Positions 1 through 6,101 are shown, counted from the stretch's first letter. The stretch: DNA of 6,459 nucleotides from an uncultured Allobaculum sp. (GCA_910579655.1 CAJTVE010000103.1:1-6459); one strand, 5' to 3'. Numbers and translations are program-made. Notes: generated from the letters alone by a model not told the origin.

Positions 1-77
1 TGAAAAGCAAAATGGCCGGGAACACGTTCTTTAAAGGTGTTTCCGGCCATTTGTCGGTTTTGATGAATTGTTCAGGT
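1..77 (+). repeat. Left copy of a 77-bp long inverted repeat containing a hairpin
   Basis: Base i of this copy pairs with base 6289-i. By hand alignment 76 of 77 positions are complementary; the exception is base 20 (G) against base 6269. Similarity ends at about base 77, and the left limit may lie outside the window. Inside is a palindrome with arms AAATGGCCGGGAACAC (10-25) and GTGTTTCCGGCCATTT (37-52), an 11-base loop, and one G-T pair in the stem. Read on the minus strand, the hairpin is followed by TTTTGCTTTTC, so it could end leftward transcripts. It lies about 120 bp upstream of the transporter gene. The other copy adjoins an IS66 remnant, so this may be a solitary IS end or a MITE-like piece; that is inference. 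Confidence 0.9.
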
Positions 78-96
78 GTGATTTAGGAAATAAATG

Positions 97-125
97 TTCA
101 GAATTGTTTGTTTGTAAAAGATAAA
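97..125 (+). promoter_or_regulatory. Possible sigma-A promoter of the transporter gene
   Basis: TTCAGA (97-102) and GATAAA (120-125) are separated by 17 bases, and each matches four of six consensus positions. The site lies just outside the repeat at 1-77 and about 75 bases before the transporter start. It is the best-spaced pair I could find, but the match is weak and other starts are possible. Confidence 0.28.
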
Positions 126-185
126 TTGAGGCGCTTTAGTTCTGAAAAACTAGGGAAGAAATTCGAATCGGTTTCGTATTCTGCA

Positions 186-193
186 AAAGGAGG
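186..193 (+). promoter_or_regulatory. Ribosome binding site of the transporter gene
   Basis: AAAGGAGG lies 5 bases before the ATG at 199. It is a near-perfect Shine-Dalgarno sequence and fixes the start codon. Confidence 0.85.
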
Positions 194-198
194 ATTTT

Positions 199-1212
199 AT
201 GAAGTCAAATACTTCAAAAGCTGTATTGTTTGCATTTTTAGCCGCTGTGTTTTATGCGCTCAATGTTCCGTTTTCTAAACTGCTTCTCGCTCATGTTGCC
301 CCTGTGTATATGGCCTCCTTCCTGTACTTTGGAGCTGGTGTAGGGATTGCTGTTCTGTACCTGTTTCACTGGAAAGAAGAGACAGAGTTGGACAGACTGT
401 CCAGAAAAGATCTTCCCTATACGATTGGCATGGTTGTTCTGGATATCGTCGCTCCGATTCTTCTGATGATGGGTGTTGAAATTGGCTCTTCAGCCAATGC
501 AACCCTGCTGGGAAATTTTGAAATTGTCGCAACGGCCCTGATTGCATTCCTGGTTTTTCGAGAGAAAGTTTCGAGAAAACTGTTTGTTGCTATTCTGTTC
601 ATTACTGCTTCCAGCATTGTTCTGTCTTTTGAAGGATCAGATAGTTTCCATTTTTCGCTGGGTTCCTTACTCGTGCTGCTGGCGACTTGCTGTTGGGGGC
701 TTGAAAACAACTGTACCCGTAAAATTTCGGATAAAAGTTCCTATGAAATCGTTACGATCAAGGGATTATGCTGTAGTCTCGGTTCGTTTATGATTGCCCA
801 GGTCATTCGTGAGCCGTTTCCAGAGTGGCAATCTATTTTCCTGACCATGCTGCTGGGTTTTGTGGCGTATGGTTTGAGCATCTTTTTGTATGTTCGGGCT
901 CAACGCGATCTTGGTGCAGCCCGCACCAGCGCCTATTATGCGGCCGCCCCGTTTATCGGAACGTTCCTGGCATTTGTTCTAAGTGGAGAATCCCTGTCGG
1001 TTTCTTATTTCTTTGGTCTGCTGTTTATGGTGATTGGAACGGTTCTTGTCGTCAGCGATACTCTTATGACTTCTCACCAGCATGAACATGAACATATTCT
1101 CTATGATTCCAATGGCAAAAAACTCAAAACGATCCGCCATACGCATCGGCATACCCATGTTGGAAATCTGGATTCTCATCACCATCACCATTTAAGAGCT
1201 TCCCAGCTTTAG
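199..1212 (+). CDS. EamA/DMT-superfamily transporter with histidine-rich tail
   Basis: An integral membrane protein of 337 residues with about ten hydrophobic segments, near residues 7-29, 36-57, 73-92, 99-119, 126-143, 151-167, 185-203, 211-232, 246-263 and 269-287. This is the duplicated five-helix plan of the drug/metabolite transporter superfamily (EamA). Family-like features include N22-VPFSK near the first helix, the GVEIGSSANATLL stretch (92-104) before helix 4, and an APFIG stretch (250-254) opening helix 9. The substrate cannot be read from the sequence. The cytoplasmic tail is unusual: HQHEHEH (293-299), HTHRHTH (314-320) and five consecutive His (327-331). This suggests binding of divalent metal such as Zn, Ni or Co, either for sensing or as the cargo, which is inference. 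It has its own leader and strong RBS and appears monocistronic, with a weak hairpin at 1270-1294 after it. Confidence 0.9.
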   Translation: MKSNTSKAVLFAFLAAVFYALNVPFSKLLLAHVAPVYMASFLYFGAGVGIAVLYLFHWKEETELDRLSRKDLPYTIGMVVLDIVAPILLMMGVEIGSSANATLLGNFEIVATALIAFLVFREKVSRKLFVAILFITASSIVLSFEGSDSFHFSLGSLLVLLATCCWGLENNCTRKISDKSSYEIVTIKGLCCSLGSFMIAQVIREPFPEWQSIFLTMLLGFVAYGLSIFLYVRAQRDLGAARTSAYYAAAPFIGTFLAFVLSGESLSVSYFFGLLFMVIGTVLVVSDTLMTSHQHEHEHILYDSNGKKLKTIRHTHRHTHVGNLDSHHHHHLRASQL

Positions 1213-1269
1213 CGATTCGCCATGTCCTTTGGTCCTTTCTGTTTCTATCTTTAACTTGGACTGCTTTTT

Positions 1270-1294
1270 CCGCCAGGCAGGGATTGTCTGGCGG
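1270..1294 (+). terminator. Hairpin after the transporter gene, weak terminator
   Basis: CCGCCAGGCA and TGTCTGGCGG form a ten-pair stem (one G-U) around a five-base loop, 58 bases after the transporter stop. The T-rich part (GATTGCTTTTG) does not follow directly, so intrinsic termination would be inefficient. The rest of the 1213-1550 gap is AT-rich leader sequence for the next gene, and I see no coding region in it. Confidence 0.45.
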
Positions 1295-1430
1295 GATTGC
1301 TTTTGATGTGAATTTTGTTTCGTTTTCAGATAGATTCTGTACAGACTGATGACTGTATGTGTTTTGATTTCATCGTTTTAATGTAAAGTTCACAGAATCC
1401 GCTTGTTCATTTTTTGACTTTGTTTCTTTT

Positions 1431-1460
1431 TTGTAGAAGATCTTTTACACTGAGTACATT
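1431..1460 (+). promoter_or_regulatory. Possible promoter of the SDR gene
   Basis: TTGTAG (1431-1436) and TACATT (1455-1460) are 18 bases apart in a very T-rich stretch. An alternative -10 is TACACT at 1446-1451, and an isolated TTGACT lies at 1414-1419 without a well-spaced partner. The exact promoter is uncertain; its general place, just upstream of the palindrome at 1487, is more credible than any one hexamer. Confidence 0.25.
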
Positions 1461-1486
1461 AAAAAACTGTTTGCTAGAAGCGGAAA

Positions 1487-1502
1487 TGTTAACGCTTTAA
1501 CA
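1487..1502 (+). promoter_or_regulatory. Palindromic operator candidate in the SDR leader
   Basis: TGTTAACGCTTTAACA has perfect six-base arms (TGTTAA/TTAACA) around a CGCT centre. It lies after the likely promoter and 48 bases before the first possible start codon, where a repressor would block transcription. Length and CG centre recall LacI-family sites, including cre sites for CcpA, but the arms do not match the cre consensus well. No regulator gene is present in the window to pair with it. Confidence 0.45.
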
Positions 1503-1541
1503 AAGTTAGCCTTTTCGTTTCGAAAACAGGAAAAGTAAGTA

Positions 1542-1550
1542 TAGGAGAGG
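1542..1550 (+). promoter_or_regulatory. Ribosome binding site of the SDR gene
   Basis: TAGGAGAGG directly abuts the ATG at 1551, which is too close for that codon. ATG codons at 1557 and 1563 lie in the same frame, and 1557 is 9 bases after AGGAG. The true start is therefore more likely 1557 than 1551. Confidence 0.7.
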
Positions 1551-2357
1551 ATGACGATGGGAATGTATGAAAACAAAGTCTGCATCATTACAGGCGGCGG
1601 AAAAGCAACTCTGAAAAATGGGCAGCCAGGCGCAATTGGATATGGAATCGCGCATTGCTTTGCCAAAGAAGGTGCAAATCTGGTTATTACTGGCCGGAAT
1701 GTGAAGAAGCTGGAAGATGCCAAAGCAGAACTGGAAGAAATGTATGGCATTCAGGTTCTGCCTGTTCAGGCAGATATTTCTGCTGGTGCTGATAATGCAG
1801 CAACTGCCAAAATGGTTGTCGATAAAACTCTTGAAAAATTTGGACGGATTGACGTTCTGATCAATAATGCCCAGGCCTCTGCTTCTGGTGTGACTCTGGT
1901 TGACCACACAACCGATCAGTTCAACCTGGCTCTGTATTCGGGTCTGTATGCGGCCTTCTATTATATGCAGGCGTGCTATCCAGCTCTGAAAGAATCTCAG
2001 GGTTCGGTCATTAACTTTGCTTCTGGTGCGGGTCTGTTTGGCAACTTTGGTCAGTGCGCTTATGCAGCTGCCAAAGAAGGCATCCGTGGATTGAGCCGCG
2101 TTGCCGCTACTGAATGGGCAAAAGACAATATCAACATCAACATCATCTGCCCGCTGGCCTGGACTGCCCAGCTCGAAAACTTCAGCCTGGCTTACCCGGA
2201 TGCATTTAAGCAGAATGTAAAAATGCCCCCTGCTGGTCATTATGGCGATGTGATTCAGGATATCGGCCGTGTCTGCGTTCAGATCGCCGGTCCGGACTTC
2301 AAGTATATGACTGGTGAAACCATTACCTTAGAAGGCGGTATGGGTCTGCGTCCATAA
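1551..2357 (+). CDS. SDR-family NAD(P)-dependent oxidoreductase
   Basis: A soluble Rossmann-fold enzyme of the classical short-chain dehydrogenase/reductase type, 268 residues from ATG 1551 or 266 from the better-spaced ATG 1557. Numbering from 1551: the nucleotide-binding loop begins at TGGG (14-17) but its Gly motif continues only at GAIGYG (27-32), after an insert of about ten residues. DI (75-76) follows beta-4, NNAQ is at 105-108 where NNAG is usual, the catalytic Ser is probably S158 in NFASGAG, and YAAAK gives Tyr171 and Lys175. The end (TGETITLEGGMG) is typical of the family. The helix-4 Asn of the catalytic tetrad appears to be missing (YSGLYAAF, 129-136). Basic residues after beta-2 (TGRN, 47-50) suggest NADP(H). 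The substrate is unknown. The gene appears monocistronic, with a palindromic site upstream and a strong terminator downstream. Confidence 0.92.
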   Translation: MTMGMYENKVCIITGGGKATLKNGQPGAIGYGIAHCFAKEGANLVITGRNVKKLEDAKAELEEMYGIQVLPVQADISAGADNAATAKMVVDKTLEKFGRIDVLINNAQASASGVTLVDHTTDQFNLALYSGLYAAFYYMQACYPALKESQGSVINFASGAGLFGNFGQCAYAAAKEGIRGLSRVAATEWAKDNININIICPLAWTAQLENFSLAYPDAFKQNVKMPPAGHYGDVIQDIGRVCVQIAGPDFKYMTGETITLEGGMGLRP

Positions 2358-2481
2358 GCGGATTCATTCGCTGCTGCGGATCTTTTCGGGAATGGTCCTG
2401 AAATCGGGATTCTGTCTGCAGAAAACTGTCTGGCGAAATCTCATATTCGTTTTGCATTGAATGCACTTAGAATTCAAACCT

Positions 2482-2517
2482 GCCGTCATCCTATCCAAAG
2501 TGGTGACGGCTTTTTTT
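2482..2517 (+). terminator. Rho-independent terminator of the SDR gene
   Basis: GCCGTCATC pairs with GGTGACGGC (nine pairs, one U-G) around an 11-base loop and is followed at once by seven T. It lies about 125 bases after the SDR stop and is the clearest rightward terminator in the window. Confidence 0.9.
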
Positions 2518-2669
2518 CTGGAGAAAATCAGCAGATGGTCAGAAGGTCAGTTGTAATCATCACGTTTAAGAATTGGATGCGGTTTTGGAAAACTGATCAC
2601 AGTCTTTGAAAACTGGCAGAAGAGCAAGGATGAGGAACAGGGGTGAGACCCAAGGATGAGACACAGGCA

Positions 2670-2706
2670 AAAGAAAACCCGTCCTTGTGGTCTTCAGGAC
2701 GGGTTT
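2670..2706 (-). terminator. Strong hairpin with T tract on the minus strand
   Basis: AAACCCGTCCT (2675-2685) and AGGACGGGTTT (2696-2706) form a perfect 11-pair stem with a 10-base loop. Read leftward, the stem is followed by TTTTCTTTT, so it should stop transcripts from the esterase side. In the rightward direction only a short T tract follows. It lies some 350 bases beyond the esterase stop, so either the esterase mRNA has a long structured 3' end or an unrecognised minus-strand RNA ends here. Confidence 0.7.
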
Positions 2707-2766
2707 GTCGATGACAGAGATAAAAAGAAGAAGAAAAGAAGTGAGAAGAAGATTTGAAATGAAGAT

Positions 2767-2808
2767 CTGCCTTACTCTGCTCCAGTCGGGTAAGGCAGCC
2801 TGGAGCAG
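2767..2808. repeat. Two interlocking inverted repeats
   Basis: CTGCCTTAC (2767-2775) pairs with GTAAGGCAG (2790-2798). CTGCTCCAG (2777-2785) pairs with CTGGAGCAG (2800-2808). Both stems are perfect nine-pair stems, but their arms alternate, so the two simple hairpins exclude each other. The connecting gaps of 1, 4 and 1 bases are too short for an ordinary full-length H-type pseudoknot. Confidence 0.8.
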
Positions 2809-2822
2809 GAAGGAGAAACTGA

Positions 2823-2868
2823 AAAGCCAGAAAAATTGATGCAAGTGAGTAAGAGAGAGACTGGCTTT
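2823..2868 (-). terminator. Long-loop inverted repeat, doubtful leftward terminator
   Basis: AAAGCCAG (2823-2830) and CTGGCTTT (2861-2868) are perfect eight-base arms 30 bases apart. Read leftward, the second arm runs into TTTTC. The long loop makes termination uncertain. Confidence 0.35.
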
Positions 2869-2875
2869 CCAAGAG

Positions 2876-2912
2876 GAACCTGCCTGTCGATGGCTGCCCG
2901 ACATGCAGGTTC
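2876..2912. repeat. Extended imperfect hairpin
   Basis: GAACCTGC and GCAGGTTC (eight pairs) enclose, after one C-T mismatch, TGTCG and CGACA (five pairs) around a nine-base loop. No long T tract adjoins it on the minus strand, and only CAGTTTTG follows on the plus strand, so it may be an RNA structure rather than a terminator. Confidence 0.65.
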
Positions 2913-2978
2913 AGTTTTGATCAGGATCGGCGATCTGAACAGAGGAGGATTTGTTCAGGGAAATGAGTTATCTTTAGA

Positions 2979-3004
2979 AAAAGAGTGGATCTGTCAAACA
3001 GATC
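2979..3004 (-). terminator. First terminator candidate after the esterase gene
   Basis: GATCTGT (2988-2994) and ACAGATC (2998-3004) form a perfect seven-pair stem with a three-base loop about 55 bases beyond the esterase stop. On the minus strand it is followed, after CAC, by TCTTTTTC. The stem is short and the T tract slightly displaced, so readthrough to the stronger hairpin at 2675-2706 is likely. Confidence 0.5.
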
Positions 3005-3057
3005 ACAAAGGCATAACTGTTTGCGGACTGTTTTTGCTCAGGGTTTGTAAATTTGGT

Positions 3058-4926
3058 TTAAGCCTTGTTTGCTTGATCTTTTTTGCGGGAAGGAACAAAG
3101 AGCAGCAGGGCGATTGCGGCAAATCCGATGGCAAGATAGATGCTCTTGGTAGTTGTGGATGGACCAGAAGTTTCTGCTTTTGTGGCAGCTACGACCAGAT
3201 CGCCGGTTTCCGTATCGCGGGAATAGTTTTTGAAGAAATTCCAGATGTATTGTGCTTCGGCTTTGTTGTTCCAATGCGCCTGGTCTTCAATCGCAACCAG
3301 TTCCATGTACGTTGTTCCATCCTGAGCCAGACGGGAAACGTGCGCTGTTTTGCCGCCCAGTTCGATGTCTTCTGTTTCAGTTGGGGTAATTCCAAAGTAA
3401 GGATCCGCTTCCATATCCATATCGGCTGTTTCGAAGCTGTTGGCTTTCTGGTAGCCGGTCAGAATCGAGTAGATGTGGGTGTTTTTATCTTTTTCCCAGA
3501 TGCTGAAGTCAAACAGGTCTTTGGTTCCATGTTCGCTGGATCCATCGACAGGAATCATCTGGAAGAAGTCGTGGTCGCCGCAAAGATACATGAATGGGAT
3601 CTTTGCGCCATCATAGTCAGCCTGAAGCTCTTCAATCGCCTGGTGACGAGAGTTGGCGCCGGAAACAGAAGCTGCTGCAGCAAAGACATTGTTATATTTC
3701 AAACCCAGGTAACTGGTAAGGGCGCCGCCCTGCGAAAGACCAGTGACATAAATCCGGGAAGGATCGATCTGCGGATATTTGGTTTCGAGCATTTCGATCA
3801 GGTTGATCACGCCATCATCGCCCATGTCTTCCACTTTTCCGTAAATTTCAGTATTTCCTTCCTGAGTGAAGTAGCCATGATCTTCAGCGGTCTGGTATTC
3901 AGGGGAAGCAACCATGAAATTTTCCGCTGCAGCTAATTCTTCCCAGCCAGTGGTATCCCCTTGGAGGCGTGGGTCGTTCTGGTTGCCATGTAAAGTCACA
4001 ACCAGGGGAACGGTCTTCTCTTCGGCTTCAAGGGCTGCCTTGGGAATGTATTCAAACCAGGCATAATCAGATCCTTCCAGACCATCAATGCTTTGGTGAA
4101 CCATTTCGTTATAAGTCATACCCAGATCTTCAAAGACCGGAGAATTGGTCAGTTCAAAATTATATTCAAGCGTGTTTTCACGATCGGCTAAAGCTGGCAG
4201 GTTGTAAAACTCAGTTAAATCATTGTGGGAGCGATAATTGCGGATAAATAGCTGATCATAAGCATTGGCGAAGGCATCGGCTAACGTTTCATCTTCACCC
4301 ACAATGGTTTTCTGTAAATCAGAAGCGATCGATTCCTGGGCATTGGCTTTTTCATAGAAGGCTTTGGAGTTGTCATCTGGATTCACAAGATAAACAGGAA
4401 TCGCCTGATCGACTTCAATGCCATCTTCCTGGGTGCCGTTGACCAGCAGCATACCAGCAATGTAATTGGCATGATCAGCAATCTTATTGTTGATAAAGGC
4501 TGCTCCGTCATCAATACCAATCAGTTTGATGTTTTTAATTGGGGCGTGAGAAATCATCGTTTCAAAACTTTCAACGTCTGCATCGGAATAAGTCTCTCCA
4601 TTTTTGGGTGTAATAAAGGTAATGGAAGATCCCCACTCGTTGAGTGCATCTTCTGCATCCATCTCATCGATCAGGTCTTTCATGTCCGCTTCACTCAGGT
4701 TCCCCGCAAAGACATAGTATTCAGGCGTCATAATGTCTGAACGATGCGAATAACTTGGTGATTTCCAGAAATAGCAGCCGGAATCTTCGTTTCTGGTCAG
4801 GGTGATACCCGTTTCAGACTGAACTTCAGTCTGTGAAGTTTCTTCAGCAAAAACAGGAGCGGTCTGGATCAGACTTCCTAAAGTAAGAGTGGCAGCAAGC
4901 AGGCAGGTGCTCATTGAGCGTTTCAT
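3058..4926 (-). CDS. Secreted membrane-anchored PHB depolymerase-type esterase
   Basis: A 622-residue serine hydrolase of the Esterase_PHB/LpqC-like group, which includes polyhydroxybutyrate depolymerases and feruloyl or acetylxylan esterases. The signal peptide is residues 1-27 (KR, hydrophobic core, cleavage after VFA). The catalytic domain spans about 305-565: oxyanion LHG (312-314), GW (327-328) before ENFMVASPEYQ, nucleophile elbow TGLSQGG with Ser398, acid D451 or D453 in CGDHD, and probable catalytic His551 in QAHW. One membrane helix (about 595-611) and a basic tail (SRKKDQ) anchor the enzyme facing outward; no LPXTG motif is present. Residues about 66-200 form a second, degenerate hydrolase-like domain with Asp139 where Ser398 stands. 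AAGGAG eight bases before ATG 4926 supports the start. The substrate is unknown; the neighbouring rhamnosidase remnant hints at plant polysaccharide esters. Confidence 0.9.
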   Translation of the reverse strand: MKRSMSTCLLAATLTLGSLIQTAPVFAEETSQTEVQSETGITLTRNEDSGCYFWKSPSYSHRSDIMTPEYYVFAGNLSEADMKDLIDEMDAEDALNEWGSSITFITPKNGETYSDADVESFETMISHAPIKNIKLIGIDDGAAFINNKIADHANYIAGMLLVNGTQEDGIEVDQAIPVYLVNPDDNSKAFYEKANAQESIASDLQKTIVGEDETLADAFANAYDQLFIRNYRSHNDLTEFYNLPALADRENTLEYNFELTNSPVFEDLGMTYNEMVHQSIDGLEGSDYAWFEYIPKAALEAEEKTVPLVVTLHGNQNDPRLQGDTTGWEELAAAENFMVASPEYQTAEDHGYFTQEGNTEIYGKVEDMGDDGVINLIEMLETKYPQIDPSRIYVTGLSQGGALTSYLGLKYNNVFAAAASVSGANSRHQAIEELQADYDGAKIPFMYLCGDHDFFQMIPVDGSSEHGTKDLFDFSIWEKDKNTHIYSILTGYQKANSFETADMDMEADPYFGITPTETEDIELGGKTAHVSRLAQDGTTYMELVAIEDQAHWNNKAEAQYIWNFFKNYSRDTETGDLVVAATKAETSGPSTTTKSIYLAIGFAAIALLLFVPSRKKDQANKA

Positions 4927-4934
4927 CGTTTTTT

Positions 4935-4940
4935 CTCCTT
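4935..4940 (-). promoter_or_regulatory. Ribosome binding site of the esterase gene
   Basis: On the minus strand AAGGAG is followed by eight bases (AAAAAACG) and then the ATG at 4926. The next residues form a signal peptide, which agrees with this start. Confidence 0.8.
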
Positions 4941-4987
4941 TTCATGGGGTGGTAAAGGCATCAAATTTCAGCTGGATTTTGATTTTT

Positions 4988-5009
4988 CTGAAGTTCTCCT
5001 TGACTTCAG
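4988..5009 (-). promoter_or_regulatory. Small hairpin in the esterase leader
   Basis: Arms CTGAAGT and ACTTCAG form a perfect seven-pair stem around an eight-base loop, about 60 bases upstream of the esterase start. On the minus strand the loop reads CAAGGAGA, which resembles a Shine-Dalgarno sequence but has no start codon at the right distance. It could be an operator or a leader RNA element. I could not identify a convincing promoter in the remaining 5010-5175 stretch. Confidence 0.35.
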
Positions 5010-5176
5010 GTTCGGTTCTTATGGTTTTAGTTTATGGGGTTTACCGCTCGGATGAAATGACAGAATCGCGTATGCTGACTGTTAAAAATTACCAGAATTT
5101 TGGGAGATTTGAAGCGTTTGCTATAGGTGTGGCAGAGAAAATGAGGGGAAAAATGAAGGGAAAAGAAAATGGATAG

Positions 5177-5207
5177 AAAAAAGGAAGCCGGCTGGAGCTG
5201 GCTTCCT
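5177..5207 (-). terminator. Terminator of the former GH78 gene
   Basis: AGGAAGCC (5182-5189) and GGCTTCCT (5200-5207), extended inward by one mismatch and two GC pairs, close a four-base loop. On the minus strand the stem is followed by a T tract (5177-5181). It lies about 100 bases after the GH78 remnant's stop and shields the esterase from leftward readthrough, so the two minus-strand genes were separate transcription units. Confidence 0.8.
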
Positions 5208-5303
5208 GAATCAGAGTGAGCAAGAAGATGAGCGATGAATTGAAAAGGAATAGGGAAGATCGAAAAAGAAAACCAGACTGAAAAGCAAGAAAACAATGGC
5301 AGA

Positions 5304-5757
5304 TCAGGCAGGCAGAAGAATCAGTTCGACAGAGGAATCGTAGTCGCCAAGGATTTCGTAGTGGATTGCAGAAGGAACGCGCAGCAGCCAGGTGATTTTT
5401 CCATCGACCCGCTTCCAGTTGGATTCGATCCGGCCGTGGATCGTATCAATTGAGCAACAGACTTCATTGATCTGTTTCGAGAAGTATGGTGCAACCCGGA
5501 TAGAATCAAAGCCAACTGCGTTTTTGTCGATCTGAATGCCGCCTAAGCTTCGTAATACCACTGGATAAAGGAAGTAAACATGGCATGGTTGTCAGAATAG
5601 CTTTCACCCGCAAATAATTCGGCCATGGCCTTGGAGCCGTTCGAGAGCATTTTCTTGAAGGAAATATCGGAATCCTGAGTCAGCCAGTATTCAGTCAGAT
5701 CATCCCGGCCAAGTTCGTGAGCCAGGTCATACATGAATTTTATCTTAAGCGCTTTTC
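5304..5757 (-). pseudogene. C-terminal remnant of a GH78 alpha-L-rhamnosidase
   Basis: About 150 residues remain of an enzyme family usually 700-1,000 residues long that releases terminal alpha-L-rhamnose from plant and microbial glycans. The first part (KFMYDLAHELGRDDL, then NGSKAMAE and SDNHAMFTSFIQWYYEA) matches the last helices of the (alpha/alpha)6 barrel. The second part (LGGIQIDKNAVGFDSIRVAP, then GRIESNWKR and a final beta-strand region) matches the C-terminal beta-sandwich domain (Bac_rhamnosid_C). The two lie in different frames: after YYEA the frame meets TAG at 5543-5545, and one missing base near 5546-5550 would restore GAA-GCN-TTA-GGC. The catalytic acid region and everything upstream are absent, the 5' side being joined to the IS66 tnpB. 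It cannot make an active enzyme. Assignment to GH78 is by recalled family pattern. Confidence 0.82.
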
Positions 5758-6101
5758 GAAACATGAGATTCTTTGATCGTGCCGGTAAGCGGAAATCCAC
5801 CCATCAAGTTCTGATGCTGTTCTCGTGTTATTTCGACCGCTTCATTAGTCTTTCTTGGCCACTGAAATCTGTTATCCCCTGAAAGCCTCATGATATAAAG
5901 CGTCATTCCGATGCCTTCGAAGGCCAGCGCCTTAATTCTACCTGCTCTCCTGCCGCAGAACAGGTAGAGCGTTCCTTTTTCATAAGGATCCAGATCGTAA
6001 TTAAGTCTGACATGAGCAGCCAGGCCGTCAATCCCTCTGCGAAGATCCACTCTTCCACAGACAAGGATGATCTTGGAAAAGTCAGTTCCGTTTTTAAGCA
6101 T
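5745..6101 (-). CDS. tnpB: IS66-family accessory protein TnpB
   Basis: A protein of 118 residues, the usual length for the IS66 Orf2/TnpB family. Residues recognised from the family include DLRRGIDGLA (18-27), LDPYEKGTLYLFCGRR (37-52), RIKAL (55-59), RFQWPR (78-83) and the TREQHQNLMGG region (about 91-101). TnpB is needed with TnpA and the DDE transposase TnpC for IS66 movement, though its biochemical role is unclear. The start is fixed by AGGAGGT seven bases upstream of ATG 6101. The last 15 or so residues are the variable part of the family and may include sequence gained at the junction with the GH78 remnant. No tnpC follows, so the protein is probably a non-functional leftover unless other IS66 copies use it. 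Confidence 0.9.
   Translation of the reverse strand: MLKNGTDFSKIILVCGRVDLRRGIDGLAAHVRLNYDLDPYEKGTLYLFCGRRAGRIKALAFEGIGMTLYIMRLSGDNRFQWPRKTNEAVEITREQHQNLMGGFPLTGTIKESHVSKSA

Larger units (their letters stand above)
2518..3057. other. Gene-free intergenic region, hairpin-rich
   Basis: This is the meeting zone of the rightward SDR gene and the leftward esterase gene. No open frame here has both an RBS and protein-like composition. The + strand at about 2710-2760 is almost pure purine. At least six inverted repeats occur between 2675 and 3004: some look like terminators for the esterase transcript, while others lack a T tract and are unexplained. No known RNA family was recognised. Confidence 0.7.

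Noticed and set aside
1..77. The 16-pair palindromes taken as a CRISPR repeat or tRNA
   Set aside because: Only two copies exist, 6 kb apart and inverted, with no spacer array, cloverleaf or CCA end.
1506..2240. A 244-codon open frame on the minus strand
   Set aside because: It is the reverse shadow of the SDR gene, with no RBS and no domain, while the plus-strand frame has clear family motifs.
3060..3150. LPXTG-type sortase signal at the esterase C-terminus
   Set aside because: A hydrophobic segment and basic tail are present but no LPXTG or close variant precedes them, so simple membrane anchoring is the better reading.
2836..3936. A 366-codon open frame on the plus strand
   Set aside because: It lies mostly antisense to the esterase gene, has Cys/Phe/Gly-rich composition typical of a reverse-frame shadow, and shows no recognisable domain or RBS.
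4889..5176. A 95-codon open frame on the plus strand between the esterase and GH78 remnant
   Set aside because: It overlaps the esterase start and signal peptide in antisense, lacks an RBS, and ends in low-complexity Lys/Gly/Glu codons.
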